NCBI GenBank assembly: GCA_037721215.1
Contig: JBBJNV010000027.1
Coordinates: 1 to 63,628, forward strand
Direction: 5' to 3'
DNA from: Gemmatimonadaceae bacterium
Lineage (GTDB): Bacteria; Gemmatimonadota; Gemmatimonadetes; Gemmatimonadales; Gemmatimonadaceae
Length of the DNA: 63,628 bases
A program made the position numbers and the translations under genes. The notes under the pieces were generated by a model, which was not told the DNA's origin, made no database searches, and was given only the letters and a program-made list of their open reading frames with translations. Positions within the stretch are counted from its first letter, which is position 1, and the number at the start of each line of letters is the position of its first letter. Positions 8,972 to 17,492 of the stretch are shown one piece after another.

Positions 8972-9790
8972 ATGAAGGTCGCGTTGACGGTCGCAGGCTC
9001 CGATTCTGGAGGAGGCGCAGGAATCCAGGCTGATCTCAAGACCTTCCATAGGTTCGGAGTGTTCGGCACGTCGGCGGTTACAGCAATCACAGCTCAGAAC
9101 ACAACTGGTGTTTTGCATTGGGAAGCTCTCCAGCCATCCCTTGTAAAGGCGCAGATTGACGCGGTTGCGACTGACCTCCGACCACGGTCGGTGAAAAGCG
9201 GCATGCTCGCCAACGAGGGAATCGCGCGAGCGGTCGCCGCCGCGCTCCGCGAGCATGAAATGGGCCCCTACGTGCTCGATCCGGTGATGGTCGCAACTTC
9301 AGGTGACCTGCTCGCTGACGGCGGTACCGCGGAGGCGATTCGGGCGCTGTTGCTCCCCCTGGCCGCGCTGGTAACGCCGAACTCGGATGAGGCAGCAGTG
9401 CTCGCCGGCTTTCCCGTTCAGAACTCCGACGACATGCACCGAGCCGCTGAAACGATTTTTCTTCTGGGAGCCAAGGCCGTTCTCGTAAAGGGGGGGCACA
9501 TCGCGTCTGCGCGCGACGAATCAGTGGTCGACGTGTTCTATGACGGTGCTTTCGAGGTCTTCACACATGCACGACTTGCCACCACCAGCACACACGGCAC
9601 GGGTTGTACGCTTTCGGCTGCAGTCGCCGCCCAGCTTGCCTGCGGCACCGAGCTGAGGACTTCAGTCAGAGTTGCAATTGACTATGTGCACTCCGCGATC
9701 GCGTCGGCGCCAGGGCTCGGTGCCGGCAATGGCCCACTCAATCACTTCGCGGGCGGAAGTCTCCCAACGAACGCCGTCACCAGCGCCTGA
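8972..9790 (+). CDS. thiD: Hydroxymethylpyrimidine/phosphomethylpyrimidine kinase
   Basis: A 272-aa cytoplasmic ribokinase-fold enzyme that phosphorylates HMP and then HMP-phosphate for thiamine synthesis. The N-terminus [20 protein letters not shown] is the ThiD signature. The C-terminal [15 protein letters not shown] holds the anion hole and catalytic aspartate-equivalent region of the family. Full length. No ribosome-binding site is visible, since the hairpin ends 6 bases before the ATG. The last 49 bases overlap the convergent purine nucleoside phosphorylase gene. No other thiamine genes are nearby, so this copy may serve salvage. Confidence 0.94.
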   Translation: MKVALTVAGSDSGGGAGIQADLKTFHRFGVFGTSAVTAITAQNTTGVLHWEALQPSLVKAQIDAVATDLRPRSVKSGMLANEGIARAVAAALREHEMGPYVLDPVMVATSGDLLADGGTAEAIRALLLPLAALVTPNSDEAAVLAGFPVQNSDDMHRAAETIFLLGAKAVLVKGGHIASARDESVVDVFYDGAFEVFTHARLATTSTHGTGCTLSAAVAAQLACGTELRTSVRVAIDYVHSAIASAPGLGAGNGPLNHFAGGSLPTNAVTSA

Positions 9791-10581
9791 AAGCATTCCG
9801 CCGCGCGGGCTGTTACTTCAAGCACGTCCGAATGCAGTACAGGACCCTCGGATAATCCCGATGCGGCGTTGGCGATGCAGCTAACGCCCACCGCACGCAT
9901 GCCAAGCGCCCGCGCAACGATGATCTCCGGCACTGTCGACATGCCGACCGCATCGGCCCCAAGCCGCTCGAGCATTCTCACTTCCGCACGGGTTTCGTAT
10001 GACGGGCCGGCGAGCCATGCATACACTCCCTCCTTGACGACGATACCCAGCGTATCCGCGCAGGATTGCAACACCGAGCGAAGCATCATGTCGTAGGGAG
10101 CACTCATGTCCGGAAAGCGCTCGTCGCCGTCCTCTACGTGTCCAGTCAGCGGATTGCTCCACGCAAGATTAAGATGATCTTCGATGATCATCAGGTCGCC
10201 CGTAACCAGGTCGCGCCTGATTCCGCCGGCGGCGTTCGACGCGAAATAGGTGCGGGCGCCAAGCGCATGCATCATTCGTATGGGAAATGCAGCGACCTGC
10301 GGCGCGTGGCCCTCGTACATGTGAAACCGTCCTGCAAGGGCGACGACCTGCCTTCCCGCGAGCGTCCCCGCTACCAGTGTTCCGGCATGGCCAACCACTG
10401 TGGCACTGGGGAACCCTGGAATTTCCGCAAACGGAATGTGAACGGAGTTTTCGATCTGGTCCGCGAGTCCTCCAAGACCAGACCCAAGTGTGATCGCAAT
10501 TTCGGGTACCGCTGGGCCAATGCGGTCCCGTATCGCATCCGCTGACTCGCGGGCTGCCTCAAATCCGTATCGCCTGGTCAC
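9742..10581 (-). CDS. punA: Purine nucleoside phosphorylase
   Basis: A 279-aa trimeric-type PNP that cleaves inosine and guanosine with phosphate to give the base plus ribose-1-phosphate. Family motifs in order are ITLGSGLGG, GRFHMYEGH, ASNAAGGI, LAGPSYETRAEVRM and GMSTVPEIIVA. The start is GTG at 10581, overlapping the add stop by four bases (GTGA), so it is translationally coupled to adenosine deaminase. It is the last gene of the nucleotide salvage operon and turns the deaminase product inosine into hypoxanthine. Confidence 0.94.
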   Translation of the reverse strand: MTRRYGFEAARESADAIRDRIGPAVPEIAITLGSGLGGLADQIENSVHIPFAEIPGFPSATVVGHAGTLVAGTLAGRQVVALAGRFHMYEGHAPQVAAFPIRMMHALGARTYFASNAAGGIRRDLVTGDLMIIEDHLNLAWSNPLTGHVEDGDERFPDMSAPYDMMLRSVLQSCADTLGIVVKEGVYAWLAGPSYETRAEVRMLERLGADAVGMSTVPEIIVARALGMRAVGVSCIANAASGLSEGPVLHSDVLEVTARAAECFQALVTAFVGRLPPAK

Positions 10582-11615
10582 GATTCGTTACCCGCCATCG
10601 ACATCAGCTCCGCAGACACGGATTCCAGCAGCTCCATTCGCTGCTCCCACGGAAGGAAGGCGCTCTCGAAACTGTTCAGGGCCAACGTCGAGAGCTCATC
10701 CAGCGTGAAATCGAGGTGACGCGCGGCAAACGCAAACTCGTCGGTAAGGGTCGTCCCGCTCATAAGGCGATTGTCGGTGTTGAGGGCGACGTTCAATCCG
10801 CGGTTGAAATATTCCCGCAGTGGATGAGTTTCGTACGATGACGCTGCGTGCGTCTGAACGTTGCTCGTCAGGCAGATCTCGAGTCCGATCCGGCGGTCGT
10901 TCACATATTGTGTCAGCTCGGCATCCTCAATGAGGCGGGTTGCATGGCCAATACGGTGAGCGCCACATGAGTGCACCGCGCCGCGCACCGAGTCGGCCCC
11001 GTCGCCCTCGCCCGCATGCACAGTCACGGCGAGATGATGCTCCCTTGCATATGCGAACGCGGCGCCATGCGCGGCGGCCGGAAATCCTGCCTCGCCGCCG
11101 GCAAGATCGAAAGCAACGACACCCCGGTCTTTGTATGAAACCGCCAGACGCGCCATCTCCAGCGAAGTCGCAGGCGGCAGCTGGCGAAGCGAGCACACAA
11201 TGGAACGGCAGACTATTCCGAAATCGCGTTCCGCCCGCTGGAGGCCCCGGATCTGTGCCTCCAGTGCCTCGTCAATCGAAAGCGCACCGCGGCTGTTGAG
11301 AATCGGCGCGTTACGAACCTCGATGTATCTGACACCGTCTCTCCAGGCATCTTCACCCAGCTCGTAGGCAATGCGCTCGATCGCCTCGGCCGATTGCATC
11401 ACCGATACTGTCACCTCGAATCTCTGCAGGTAATCCTCGAGGGAGCGAGCATCGCTCACGAGCATATAGTCCCGCAATTCCTCCTCGGATTGGCGCGGCA
11501 TTCTGACGCCGTATTCGCGGCCCAGCTCGAGGAGGGTCGCCGGTCGTACCGATCCGTCGAGATGGCAGTGAAGCTCCGCTTTTGGCAGGCGTCGCAGTAG
11601 TTCGGATGTCAGCAT
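10578..11615 (-). CDS. add: Adenosine deaminase
   Basis: A 345-aa zinc hydrolase that converts adenosine to inosine. The zinc ligands are visible in AELHCHLDGS near the N-terminus, VTVHAGEGDGADSV (His plus the catalytic Glu nearby) and NTDNRLMSGTTLTDEF (Asp pair); RIGHATRL holds the catalytic His. Length matches bacterial Add. It sits in a minus-strand operon after the double nucleotidase and a 75-aa gene (51-base gap), and is coupled to PNP downstream. The operon order fits AMP to adenosine to inosine to hypoxanthine. Confidence 0.93.
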   Translation of the reverse strand: MLTSELLRRLPKAELHCHLDGSVRPATLLELGREYGVRMPRQSEEELRDYMLVSDARSLEDYLQRFEVTVSVMQSAEAIERIAYELGEDAWRDGVRYIEVRNAPILNSRGALSIDEALEAQIRGLQRAERDFGIVCRSIVCSLRQLPPATSLEMARLAVSYKDRGVVAFDLAGGEAGFPAAAHGAAFAYAREHHLAVTVHAGEGDGADSVRGAVHSCGAHRIGHATRLIEDAELTQYVNDRRIGLEICLTSNVQTHAASSYETHPLREYFNRGLNVALNTDNRLMSGTTLTDEFAFAARHLDFTLDELSTLALNSFESAFLPWEQRMELLESVSAELMSMAGNES

Positions 11616-11666
11616 GCACGATGATATCGCATCGCTGCCGAAAGTTGAACCACCTGGACAGGCCGG

Positions 11667-11894
11667 TTAAGCGTCCTTCATGCGAACAGCAACAACCCTT
11701 AGTATCGCGCCACCGTGGAGTGCAACGTCCGGTTCGACTGGCAGGCCCCGGCTATCCGTCACCATTCGCGTCCCCTCGATCACTGCCTGCGCGAGATCGT
11801 TGCTCGCAGCCCTGACGGCATCGATTACCGTGGCTGCCGGCGGGACATCGAAGGGAACGGAATCGACGTACACGCGAATGCCCGAATCCGTCAT
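11667..11894 (-). CDS. Small protein of unknown function in the salvage operon
   Basis: A 75-aa protein I do not recognise. Its ATG overlaps the stop of the double nucleotidase (ATGA), and add follows after 51 bases, so it is very likely translated. It is compact and alternates hydrophobic residues like a small beta-rich domain: an N-terminal IRVYVDSVPFDV strand pair, a helix (TVIDAVRAASNDLAQAV) and a C-terminal GGAILRVVAV strand. There is no signal peptide, cysteine or diglycine tail. A beta-grasp-like fold is a guess only. A role with adenosine deaminase or as a regulator is inferred from position alone. Confidence 0.7.
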   Translation of the reverse strand: MTDSGIRVYVDSVPFDVPPAATVIDAVRAASNDLAQAVIEGTRMVTDSRGLPVEPDVALHGGAILRVVAVRMKDA

Positions 11895-14800
11895 TGACGG
11901 ATGACAATGCGCGCTTCGACGGGCGGTTGTATTGGCGAACGCAAAGTTGCCAGATAACCGGTTAATGCCTCCAGATCAGTGATGCCGATTGGCGTCGACC
12001 GAATCGCGTCTTTCATGGAGCACAGATCGTCAGTGCTTGTTGCAATGAAGTCGTTGACGATCACAGTGTAGACGGCGTTGGCTGCCAGCGTTCGACCCGC
12101 CGGCAACGCCAGCGATACGATTTTCTGGCCAATTGCACCCGCCGGATTGAATCCGATTGTGATTCCGCTCACATGCACCCTCGGCTGCTCGCGCGTCATT
12201 ATCCGTTCCAGGCAACTGCGAAGATTCGAACCGCGCATGCTGAGTCGGTACAGGGTATTTCCAAATGGCTGAACTTCATACAAGGAGCCGTACGTTGCGA
12301 TGCCGTCGCGGAGTCCGGCCCGGATACCGCCGTTGTTCATGATCGCGACGTCGCCCTTTCCCGCCCATCGTTGCGCGTCGGCGATGATGTTCCCAAGAGG
12401 ATACTGGCTGCCCTCCCGGCTCAGGCCCGAGGCAAACCGGGCGATTGGCCGGTTGACGAGCGCAGCCACGCGCCGCGACGCAAGCCGGACGAGCGAGTCG
12501 ATGCCAGGCTCCGGAATCGTGCCTGTCGTTACCACGTCTCTCACCTCCCCATATGCCCCGAGTGCCCCCGACGCTCGCTGCAGCGGAATGTCGATTACGC
12601 CGATTGAGCGGCCGCTGGATCTGGCTTGCACGATGGGAACGCCTTTGACGTTCACGTCGATCACGCTATGCGAGTGACCGCTGACGATGGCGTCAATTTT
12701 CTCGGTGAGCCGGCCCGCAATGTCAATGATCTCGCCGCGACACGGTGCCACCCCATCCGGTGCGCAAAACCCGCCGTCGTGCGCAACGACGATCACCATA
12801 TCCGCTCCCCGCTCGCGCAGTGACCGTGCCCGCGCGTTTACGACTGGAACCGGATCGTCGAACCGGAGGTTGAGGACGTTGGCCGCCCTGGTTGTTGTCG
12901 GAGTGAGGCGCGTCGCGATGCCAATCACACCGATTTTCAGTGCACCACGAACCACGAGGGTATCGTCGCGGATCCACGGTACGTCGCGACCATCCTTGAA
13001 TCTGACGTTCGCACCCAGGATGGCGAACCGTGCCTCCTTCATCCGCGCTCGCAACGAGTCAACGCCCCAGTCGAACTCGTGGTTGCCTAGCGCGGCAGCG
13101 GCGTATCCCAGCCGGTTGTAGTACTCCACCACCGGACGGCCAAACGCGAAATTCGATGCCGGGGTGCCCTGAAACATGTCGCCCCCGTCGAGCAGGAGGG
13201 TTTCACATTCCGGTGCGCACTCGGCGATTGTCTTCTTAATGACAGCGGCAACGTAAGCAGCGCCACCCCGCATGACACCATTTGCATCCGGGCGCGGCTC
13301 GAGCGCACCGTGAAAATCATTTGTGGCAATGACGCGCAATCGCGGAGTGCCGGCCGGCAGCGGCCCGCCCTGGGATTCACCGCCCGCCGGGGACAGCGCG
13401 GCACCCGGGTAAATCAACGACCAGTTCTGCGAGAAATAGATGGCCGGCCGCATATCGCGCTGCTTCGTGACTTCGTCGATGAGCAGCTGGCGAATCTCCA
13501 GCTGCTTGTCGTATACGACGGCCGCCCCGCGCAGCATCGAGAAACCGCCACCGCCAGTCTGCCTGTAATTGTTGAGCGCCATCGTGAAACTGTCACTCGG
13601 CGCCACTGGCCTGCCTTTTATCGACAAGGTGGTTATACGGGACCCAATCGGACGCGCGAGGTCGATGGTGTAGTCCACCCCGGAGACGATATCGAAATTG
13701 TATCCCGGAATCTCAGGGTCGGGGACGGGCACAGCCTGCGGGCCAGTAGTAGCCCCTTTGTAGTATCTCGCGCTGAACTCCAGATAATCACGCAGCTGCT
13801 GTCCGTTTATGCGCACGGCGCGGAGCGTATTGTCGTAAGGGTAAAGCCGCGCCATTTCGGCGACCGTGATAGAGCCGGTGTCGAGCGATGCATCGGTGGA
13901 AAAGGCTGCCGTCGACGCCAGATCGGCGCCTGCTGTCTTCCGCATGACCTCCAGCATGAAATCGATAAGCGGGGTGTCACGAAGTCGCGACGAGTCTGCG
14001 CGCCACGCCACGCGCGTAGATCCGATGACAGTGTTGGCGTACGCGACTGTCGCCTTGTGCGCGGCAGCCGAAACGTCGATGACTGTCTGACTTTCGGCAC
14101 GGGCCGCCGATTGTATCGTTTCACCTTGGGCCGAGGCGACTTTCCACCCATTTCCTTCGCGCGCAAGCTGCAGATGTGCAACGCCTACACTCATCGCCCA
14201 GTTACGCGGCTGCACAAGAAGTGTCGACCCGATTTTCAGATTCTTCTGTTCACGGTGTGAATGACCGTAGACGATCAGATCGATTCCGGGAATTTCGGCT
14301 GCCACCCGCCCCGCTACGTTTTCGCTTGGGAGTCCAGACGCCACCGTATCGTAGCTCGACGGGCCATCGAGCCCGGCGTGCATTGTCACCATAATGATGT
14401 CGGCTCCGGCAACGCGGGCTCCCTGAACCGCCTGGCGAACTGCAGGCACTATATCGCCCACAGTGATTCTGCCTTTGACGTTTTCCGCGTCCCAGACCAT
14501 CACTCCCGGAGTGGTGGCGCCGATGATGCCGATCTTGACGCCACGCCGCTCGACAATCGTCCACGCGCGGAAAGCATGCGCCCCATTCGGCCGATAGGTA
14601 TTGGCCGACAGCAACGCGAACCGCGCCTGCGCGACTGCCCGTTGCAGATACGGAACGCCATAGTTGTATTCATGATTTCCAATAGCGGCAGCGTCATACC
14701 GCATGGCATTCATCGCCGAGATTATCGGATTGAGGGAGTCCGCGAACTGCTTTCGCGAAACGTCGGCAAAGGGGTTGCCTTGCAACAGGTCGCCCGCATC

Positions 14801-15061
14801 GACCAGCACCACGCGACCAGGGTTTGAGGCCCGAACAGAGTCCACCACTGTTGCGGCGCGGGTGAGCCCTCTGCCCGCCGCGGGCGCGTTCGCATAGTAA
14901 TCCCAGCCGCGAATGTGGCCATGAACATCGGTGGTGCTCAGAACCAGCAGTTCGAACCCGGACGCTCCTCCTCGAGATCCGCCGGTGCTCGAAGCGGGCG
15001 GGACGGTAGCGGCGCACGATGCTGACACGAACGCCACTGCAAGAACGGCGAATGCTTTCAT
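11891..15061 (-). CDS. Double nucleotidase: CpdB-like module fused to 5'-nucleotidase module
   Basis: A 1056-aa exported protein with a lipoprotein-type signal (VSASCAA) and two complete UshA-like units. Unit 1 has a metallophosphatase (about 37-300: TTDVHGH, DAGDLLQG, GNHEYNYG, YGHSH) and a 5'-nucleotidase C-domain (about 340-510). Its NYRQTGGGGFSML loop and YNFDIVSGVDYTID resemble CpdB, the 2',3'-cyclic phosphodiesterase/3'-nucleotidase. Unit 2 (about 574-1050: TNDFHGALE, DGGDMFQG, GNHEFDWG, SGHSH, NNGGIRAG) resembles 5'-nucleotidase. In its C-domain the substrate-stacking loop reads NDFIATSTDDL, lacking the usual GGDG(F/Y). It heads the salvage operon and should feed it nucleosides. Bacillus YfkN is a known fusion of this kind. 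Confidence 0.9.
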   Translation of the reverse strand: MKAFAVLAVAFVSASCAATVPPASSTGGSRGGASGFELLVLSTTDVHGHIRGWDYYANAPAAGRGLTRAATVVDSVRASNPGRVVLVDAGDLLQGNPFADVSRKQFADSLNPIISAMNAMRYDAAAIGNHEYNYGVPYLQRAVAQARFALLSANTYRPNGAHAFRAWTIVERRGVKIGIIGATTPGVMVWDAENVKGRITVGDIVPAVRQAVQGARVAGADIIMVTMHAGLDGPSSYDTVASGLPSENVAGRVAAEIPGIDLIVYGHSHREQKNLKIGSTLLVQPRNWAMSVGVAHLQLAREGNGWKVASAQGETIQSAARAESQTVIDVSAAAHKATVAYANTVIGSTRVAWRADSSRLRDTPLIDFMLEVMRKTAGADLASTAAFSTDASLDTGSITVAEMARLYPYDNTLRAVRINGQQLRDYLEFSARYYKGATTGPQAVPVPDPEIPGYNFDIVSGVDYTIDLARPIGSRITTLSIKGRPVAPSDSFTMALNNYRQTGGGGFSMLRGAAVVYDKQLEIRQLLIDEVTKQRDMRPAIYFSQNWSLIYPGAALSPAGGESQGGPLPAGTPRLRVIATNDFHGALEPRPDANGVMRGGAAYVAAVIKKTIAECAPECETLLLDGGDMFQGTPASNFAFGRPVVEYYNRLGYAAAALGNHEFDWGVDSLRARMKEARFAILGANVRFKDGRDVPWIRDDTLVVRGALKIGVIGIATRLTPTTTRAANVLNLRFDDPVPVVNARARSLRERGADMVIVVAHDGGFCAPDGVAPCRGEIIDIAGRLTEKIDAIVSGHSHSVIDVNVKGVPIVQARSSGRSIGVIDIPLQRASGALGAYGEVRDVVTTGTIPEPGIDSLVRLASRRVAALVNRPIARFASGLSREGSQYPLGNIIADAQRWAGKGDVAIMNNGGIRAGLRDGIATYGSLYEVQPFGNTLYRLSMRGSNLRSCLERIMTREQPRVHVSGITIGFNPAGAIGQKIVSLALPAGRTLAANAVYTVIVNDFIATSTDDLCSMKDAIRSTPIGITDLEALTGYLATLRSPIQPPVEARIVIRQ

Positions 15062-15145
15062 GGTTCCTGAGGTCGCTGGGATTGGCGGTCGGGCAGGCGA
15101 ACTCTCAAGCTAGCGAAGTGTTTGCTGCGCCGTCAGCGGACGCTT

Positions 15146-15163
15146 TCGTCACACGACCGTGAC
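15146..15163 (+). promoter_or_regulatory. Candidate PHO box upstream of phoB
   Basis: Two 7-base units in direct repeat with an 11-base period: TCGTCAC, four bases, CCGTGAC. It lies 47 bases before the phoB ATG. It fits the YYGTNAC-N4-YYGTNNC pattern shared with three other promoters in this island and resembles the classical CTGTCAT-N4-CTGTCAC PHO box. It also contains a short dyad (GTCAC/GTGAC), so an inverted site is possible. Confidence 0.45.
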
Positions 15164-15210
15164 AGTGTCGGCGTTGACTGATACGACGCGGGACGGCCAA
15201 GTTTACGCAC

Positions 15211-15927
15211 ATGGAACAGCCCGCAGCGACAGGCGAGCGGGTGCTCGTCGTCGACGACGAACCAGATATAGTAGCCCTCGTCGCGTACCACCTCGCGAAG
15301 TCAGGCTTCCGCGTCGTAACTGCGACCGGCGGATCTGAAGCGCTTGATCAGGCTCGCCGGGAGCGGCCGGCGCTCGTTGTCCTCGACCTGATGCTTCCCG
15401 GCATGTCGGGGTTCGACGTTCTCACTGCGCTGCGTAACGACGAATCAACCCGCCATGTCGCCGTGCTCATGCTCACCGCCAGACGCGAGGAGCCAGACCG
15501 CGTCCGCGGTCTGTCCCTCGGAGCCGACGACTATCTCACCAAGCCGTTCAGTCCAGCCGAACTGGTCCTCAGAGTGAAGGCCATTCTGCGGCGAACGGGT
15601 GCGACGCCTGAAGCTGATGATGTGGTGAATATCGGCTCCATATCGATCAACAGATCAGCCCATGGCGTAAGTGTCGAGGGAGCCGAAGTTGAGTTGACCC
15701 CGACTGAGTACAAATTGCTGCTGCTGCTCGCCGAGAGACGCGGACGGGTGCAGGCCCGGTCGCACTTGCTCCAGTCGGTGTGGGATGCTGCGCCCGACAT
15801 TCAGACGAGAACGGTGGACATGCATGTGCAGCGGCTGCGAACCAAGCTTGGGTCGGCAGGTGACCTCATCGAAACCGTGCGTGGCTTCGGTTACCGCATC
15901 AAGCCCGGCTCGTCCAGGGATCCATGA
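15211..15927 (+). CDS. phoB: Phosphate regulon response regulator PhoB
   Basis: A 238-aa OmpR/PhoB-family regulator. The receiver domain (about 10-125) has the acidic pair VDDEPD, the phospho-acceptor aspartate in LVVLDLMLPG and the lysine in DDYLTKPFSP. The winged-helix DNA-binding domain (about 140-232) contains ELTPTEYKLLLLL and TRTVDMHVQRLRTKLG. The stop overlaps the ATG of the histidine kinase. Phosphate specificity is inferred from the pst-phoU genes about 7 kb downstream on the same strand and from PHO-box-like repeats before its own and three other genes, suggesting autoregulation. Confidence 0.88.
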   Translation: MEQPAATGERVLVVDDEPDIVALVAYHLAKSGFRVVTATGGSEALDQARRERPALVVLDLMLPGMSGFDVLTALRNDESTRHVAVLMLTARREEPDRVRGLSLGADDYLTKPFSPAELVLRVKAILRRTGATPEADDVVNIGSISINRSAHGVSVEGAEVELTPTEYKLLLLLAERRGRVQARSHLLQSVWDAAPDIQTRTVDMHVQRLRTKLGSAGDLIETVRGFGYRIKPGSSRDP

Positions 15928-17255
15928 AAATCGCCGGCCGGCTGCAAATGCACTCGGTCGCCGTTGTCGCGCTGGTAGTTCTTCTCGTACGGCTGATACT
16001 CGGCACTCCCCTATCTGAACTCGCCGTTCCGGCGATCGTTGCATGTATGCTGGTGCTTGTGATTGGACGGATAGTTGCGGTCAGTATTACCCGCCCGATC
16101 GACGAGCTCGCTGGCGTTGCGCGCGCTTTGGCGCTCGGCGATCAGACATCGCGGCCGCCACTGTCGGCCCCAGGCGAGGTTGGAGAACTCGCTACTGCCG
16201 TACATCGCCTGGCCGAACAGTTGAGCGCGAGGATGGTGGCCCAGCACGCTGAGGAATCGCTCCTGGCCGCGCTGATCGAATCACTGAATGAAGGTGTGGT
16301 GGCGATTGGCCAGCGACAACAGGTCCTGCGTATCAATTCGGCGGGTCGAACGCTTCTCCGAGTCACTGATGACGTGCCTTTCGGCGTCGACCGTTTGCCG
16401 CGGGTGCGTGAGCTACAGTACGCGATTCAGGCAGCGCTGCAGGGCGCGACCACTGAGCCTTTTGAGCTCGCCGTTAGCGGGCACACGCTCTCGCTGACAG
16501 CGCGTCCACTGACAGGGGGCGGCGCGGTACTCGCGTTTTTCGATCTCACGCGAATACGCCAGCTCGAGATGGTACGACGCGACTTCGTGGCGAATGTTTC
16601 TCACGAGCTGCGTACTCCGCTGACTGTCATCGCGGGGTTCGCGGAGACGCTGGCGGATGATGATTTACCCCTGGAGCGCCGTCGGCAGTTTGCGAAAACG
16701 ATCTACACGCACACTGAGCGCATGCAGCGAATCGTCGATGATCTACTCGATCTTTCGCGCCTGGAGTCAGGGCGATGGACACCCTCAGTGTCCGAGCAGG
16801 ACGTGGCCGCCGTAGCCGCCGACGCATTGTCATCGGTGCAGGCGTCGGCAGACGCAAAGGGCCTGAATCTGCAGGTGGAAGTTTCAGCACCTGCGTCATC
16901 GCTGATTGCAGACATCACCGCTCTCCGTCAGGTGCTCGCCAATCTGCTGGAGAACGCCGTGCGGCATACGTCCTTCGGGCACGTCACAGTTTTCGCAGAC
17001 CGTGAAATCGGCGGCGTCTGGATTGGCGTAAGAGACAGCGGGCCGGGTATCGGCGCCGAGCACTTGCCGAGAATTTTCGAAAGGTTCTATCGCGTTGACG
17101 CGGGCCGCACCCGTGACAGTGGCGGGACCGGGCTTGGACTCGCGATTGTGAAACACCTCGTTGAAACGCACGGAGGACGTGTACGTGCCGAGAGTGCAAT
17201 CGGCCACGGCACCACCATAGCCGCTTTCTTCCCGGACCGGCCGCACGCGGCCTGA
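15924..17255 (+). CDS. phoR: Phosphate sensor histidine kinase PhoR
   Basis: A 443-aa membrane kinase. Two adjacent hydrophobic segments at the N-terminus (about 10-55) leave almost no periplasmic loop, as in PhoR-type sensors that read the Pst/PhoU state rather than a ligand. They are followed by HAMP (SITRPIDELAGVARAL), a PAS-like domain (about 115-205), HisKA with the phospho-accepting histidine in NVSHELRTPLT, and the HATPase domain with N, G1 (RDSGPGIG) and G2 (GGTGLGLAIVKH) boxes. It overlaps phoB by four bases (ATGA). Confidence 0.88.
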   Translation: MKIAGRLQMHSVAVVALVVLLVRLILGTPLSELAVPAIVACMLVLVIGRIVAVSITRPIDELAGVARALALGDQTSRPPLSAPGEVGELATAVHRLAEQLSARMVAQHAEESLLAALIESLNEGVVAIGQRQQVLRINSAGRTLLRVTDDVPFGVDRLPRVRELQYAIQAALQGATTEPFELAVSGHTLSLTARPLTGGGAVLAFFDLTRIRQLEMVRRDFVANVSHELRTPLTVIAGFAETLADDDLPLERRRQFAKTIYTHTERMQRIVDDLLDLSRLESGRWTPSVSEQDVAAVAADALSSVQASADAKGLNLQVEVSAPASSLIADITALRQVLANLLENAVRHTSFGHVTVFADREIGGVWIGVRDSGPGIGAEHLPRIFERFYRVDAGRTRDSGGTGLGLAIVKHLVETHGGRVRAESAIGHGTTIAAFFPDRPHAA

Positions 17256-17377
17256 GCGGTATAGCCGCCCGCAAATGGGCCTTGTCCAACCAAGCTGGCG
17301 GTGCGGGCGCGCCCTCGACGCCGACGCCGATGCTGACGCTGCGCCCCAACGCCAGCACTCTCTGAACGATCGGCCAA

Positions 17378-17395
17378 TCGTTACAGGTCTGTTGC
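17378..17395 (+). promoter_or_regulatory. Candidate PHO box upstream of the TonB receptor
   Basis: TCGTTAC, four bases, CTGTTGC, in direct repeat with an 11-base period, 97 bases before the TonB-receptor ATG in the 237-base gap after phoR. It matches the pattern at the phoB, lipoprotein and pstS promoters. No clear -10 element is seen downstream. Confidence 0.4.
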
Positions 17396-17492
17396 AGTAA
17401 TCGGGTGAATTCCGACACACCGCAGAGACAAACTCCCCGGTTCGTCGCGGCATCTGCCCGACTCAACTCCGCCCTCTATCAGAAGGAGCGAC

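Noticed and set aside
11667-11894. 75-aa gene as a ThiS/MoaD sulphur carrier
   Set aside because: The C-terminal GG needed for thiocarboxylation is absent, and no partner enzyme is nearby.
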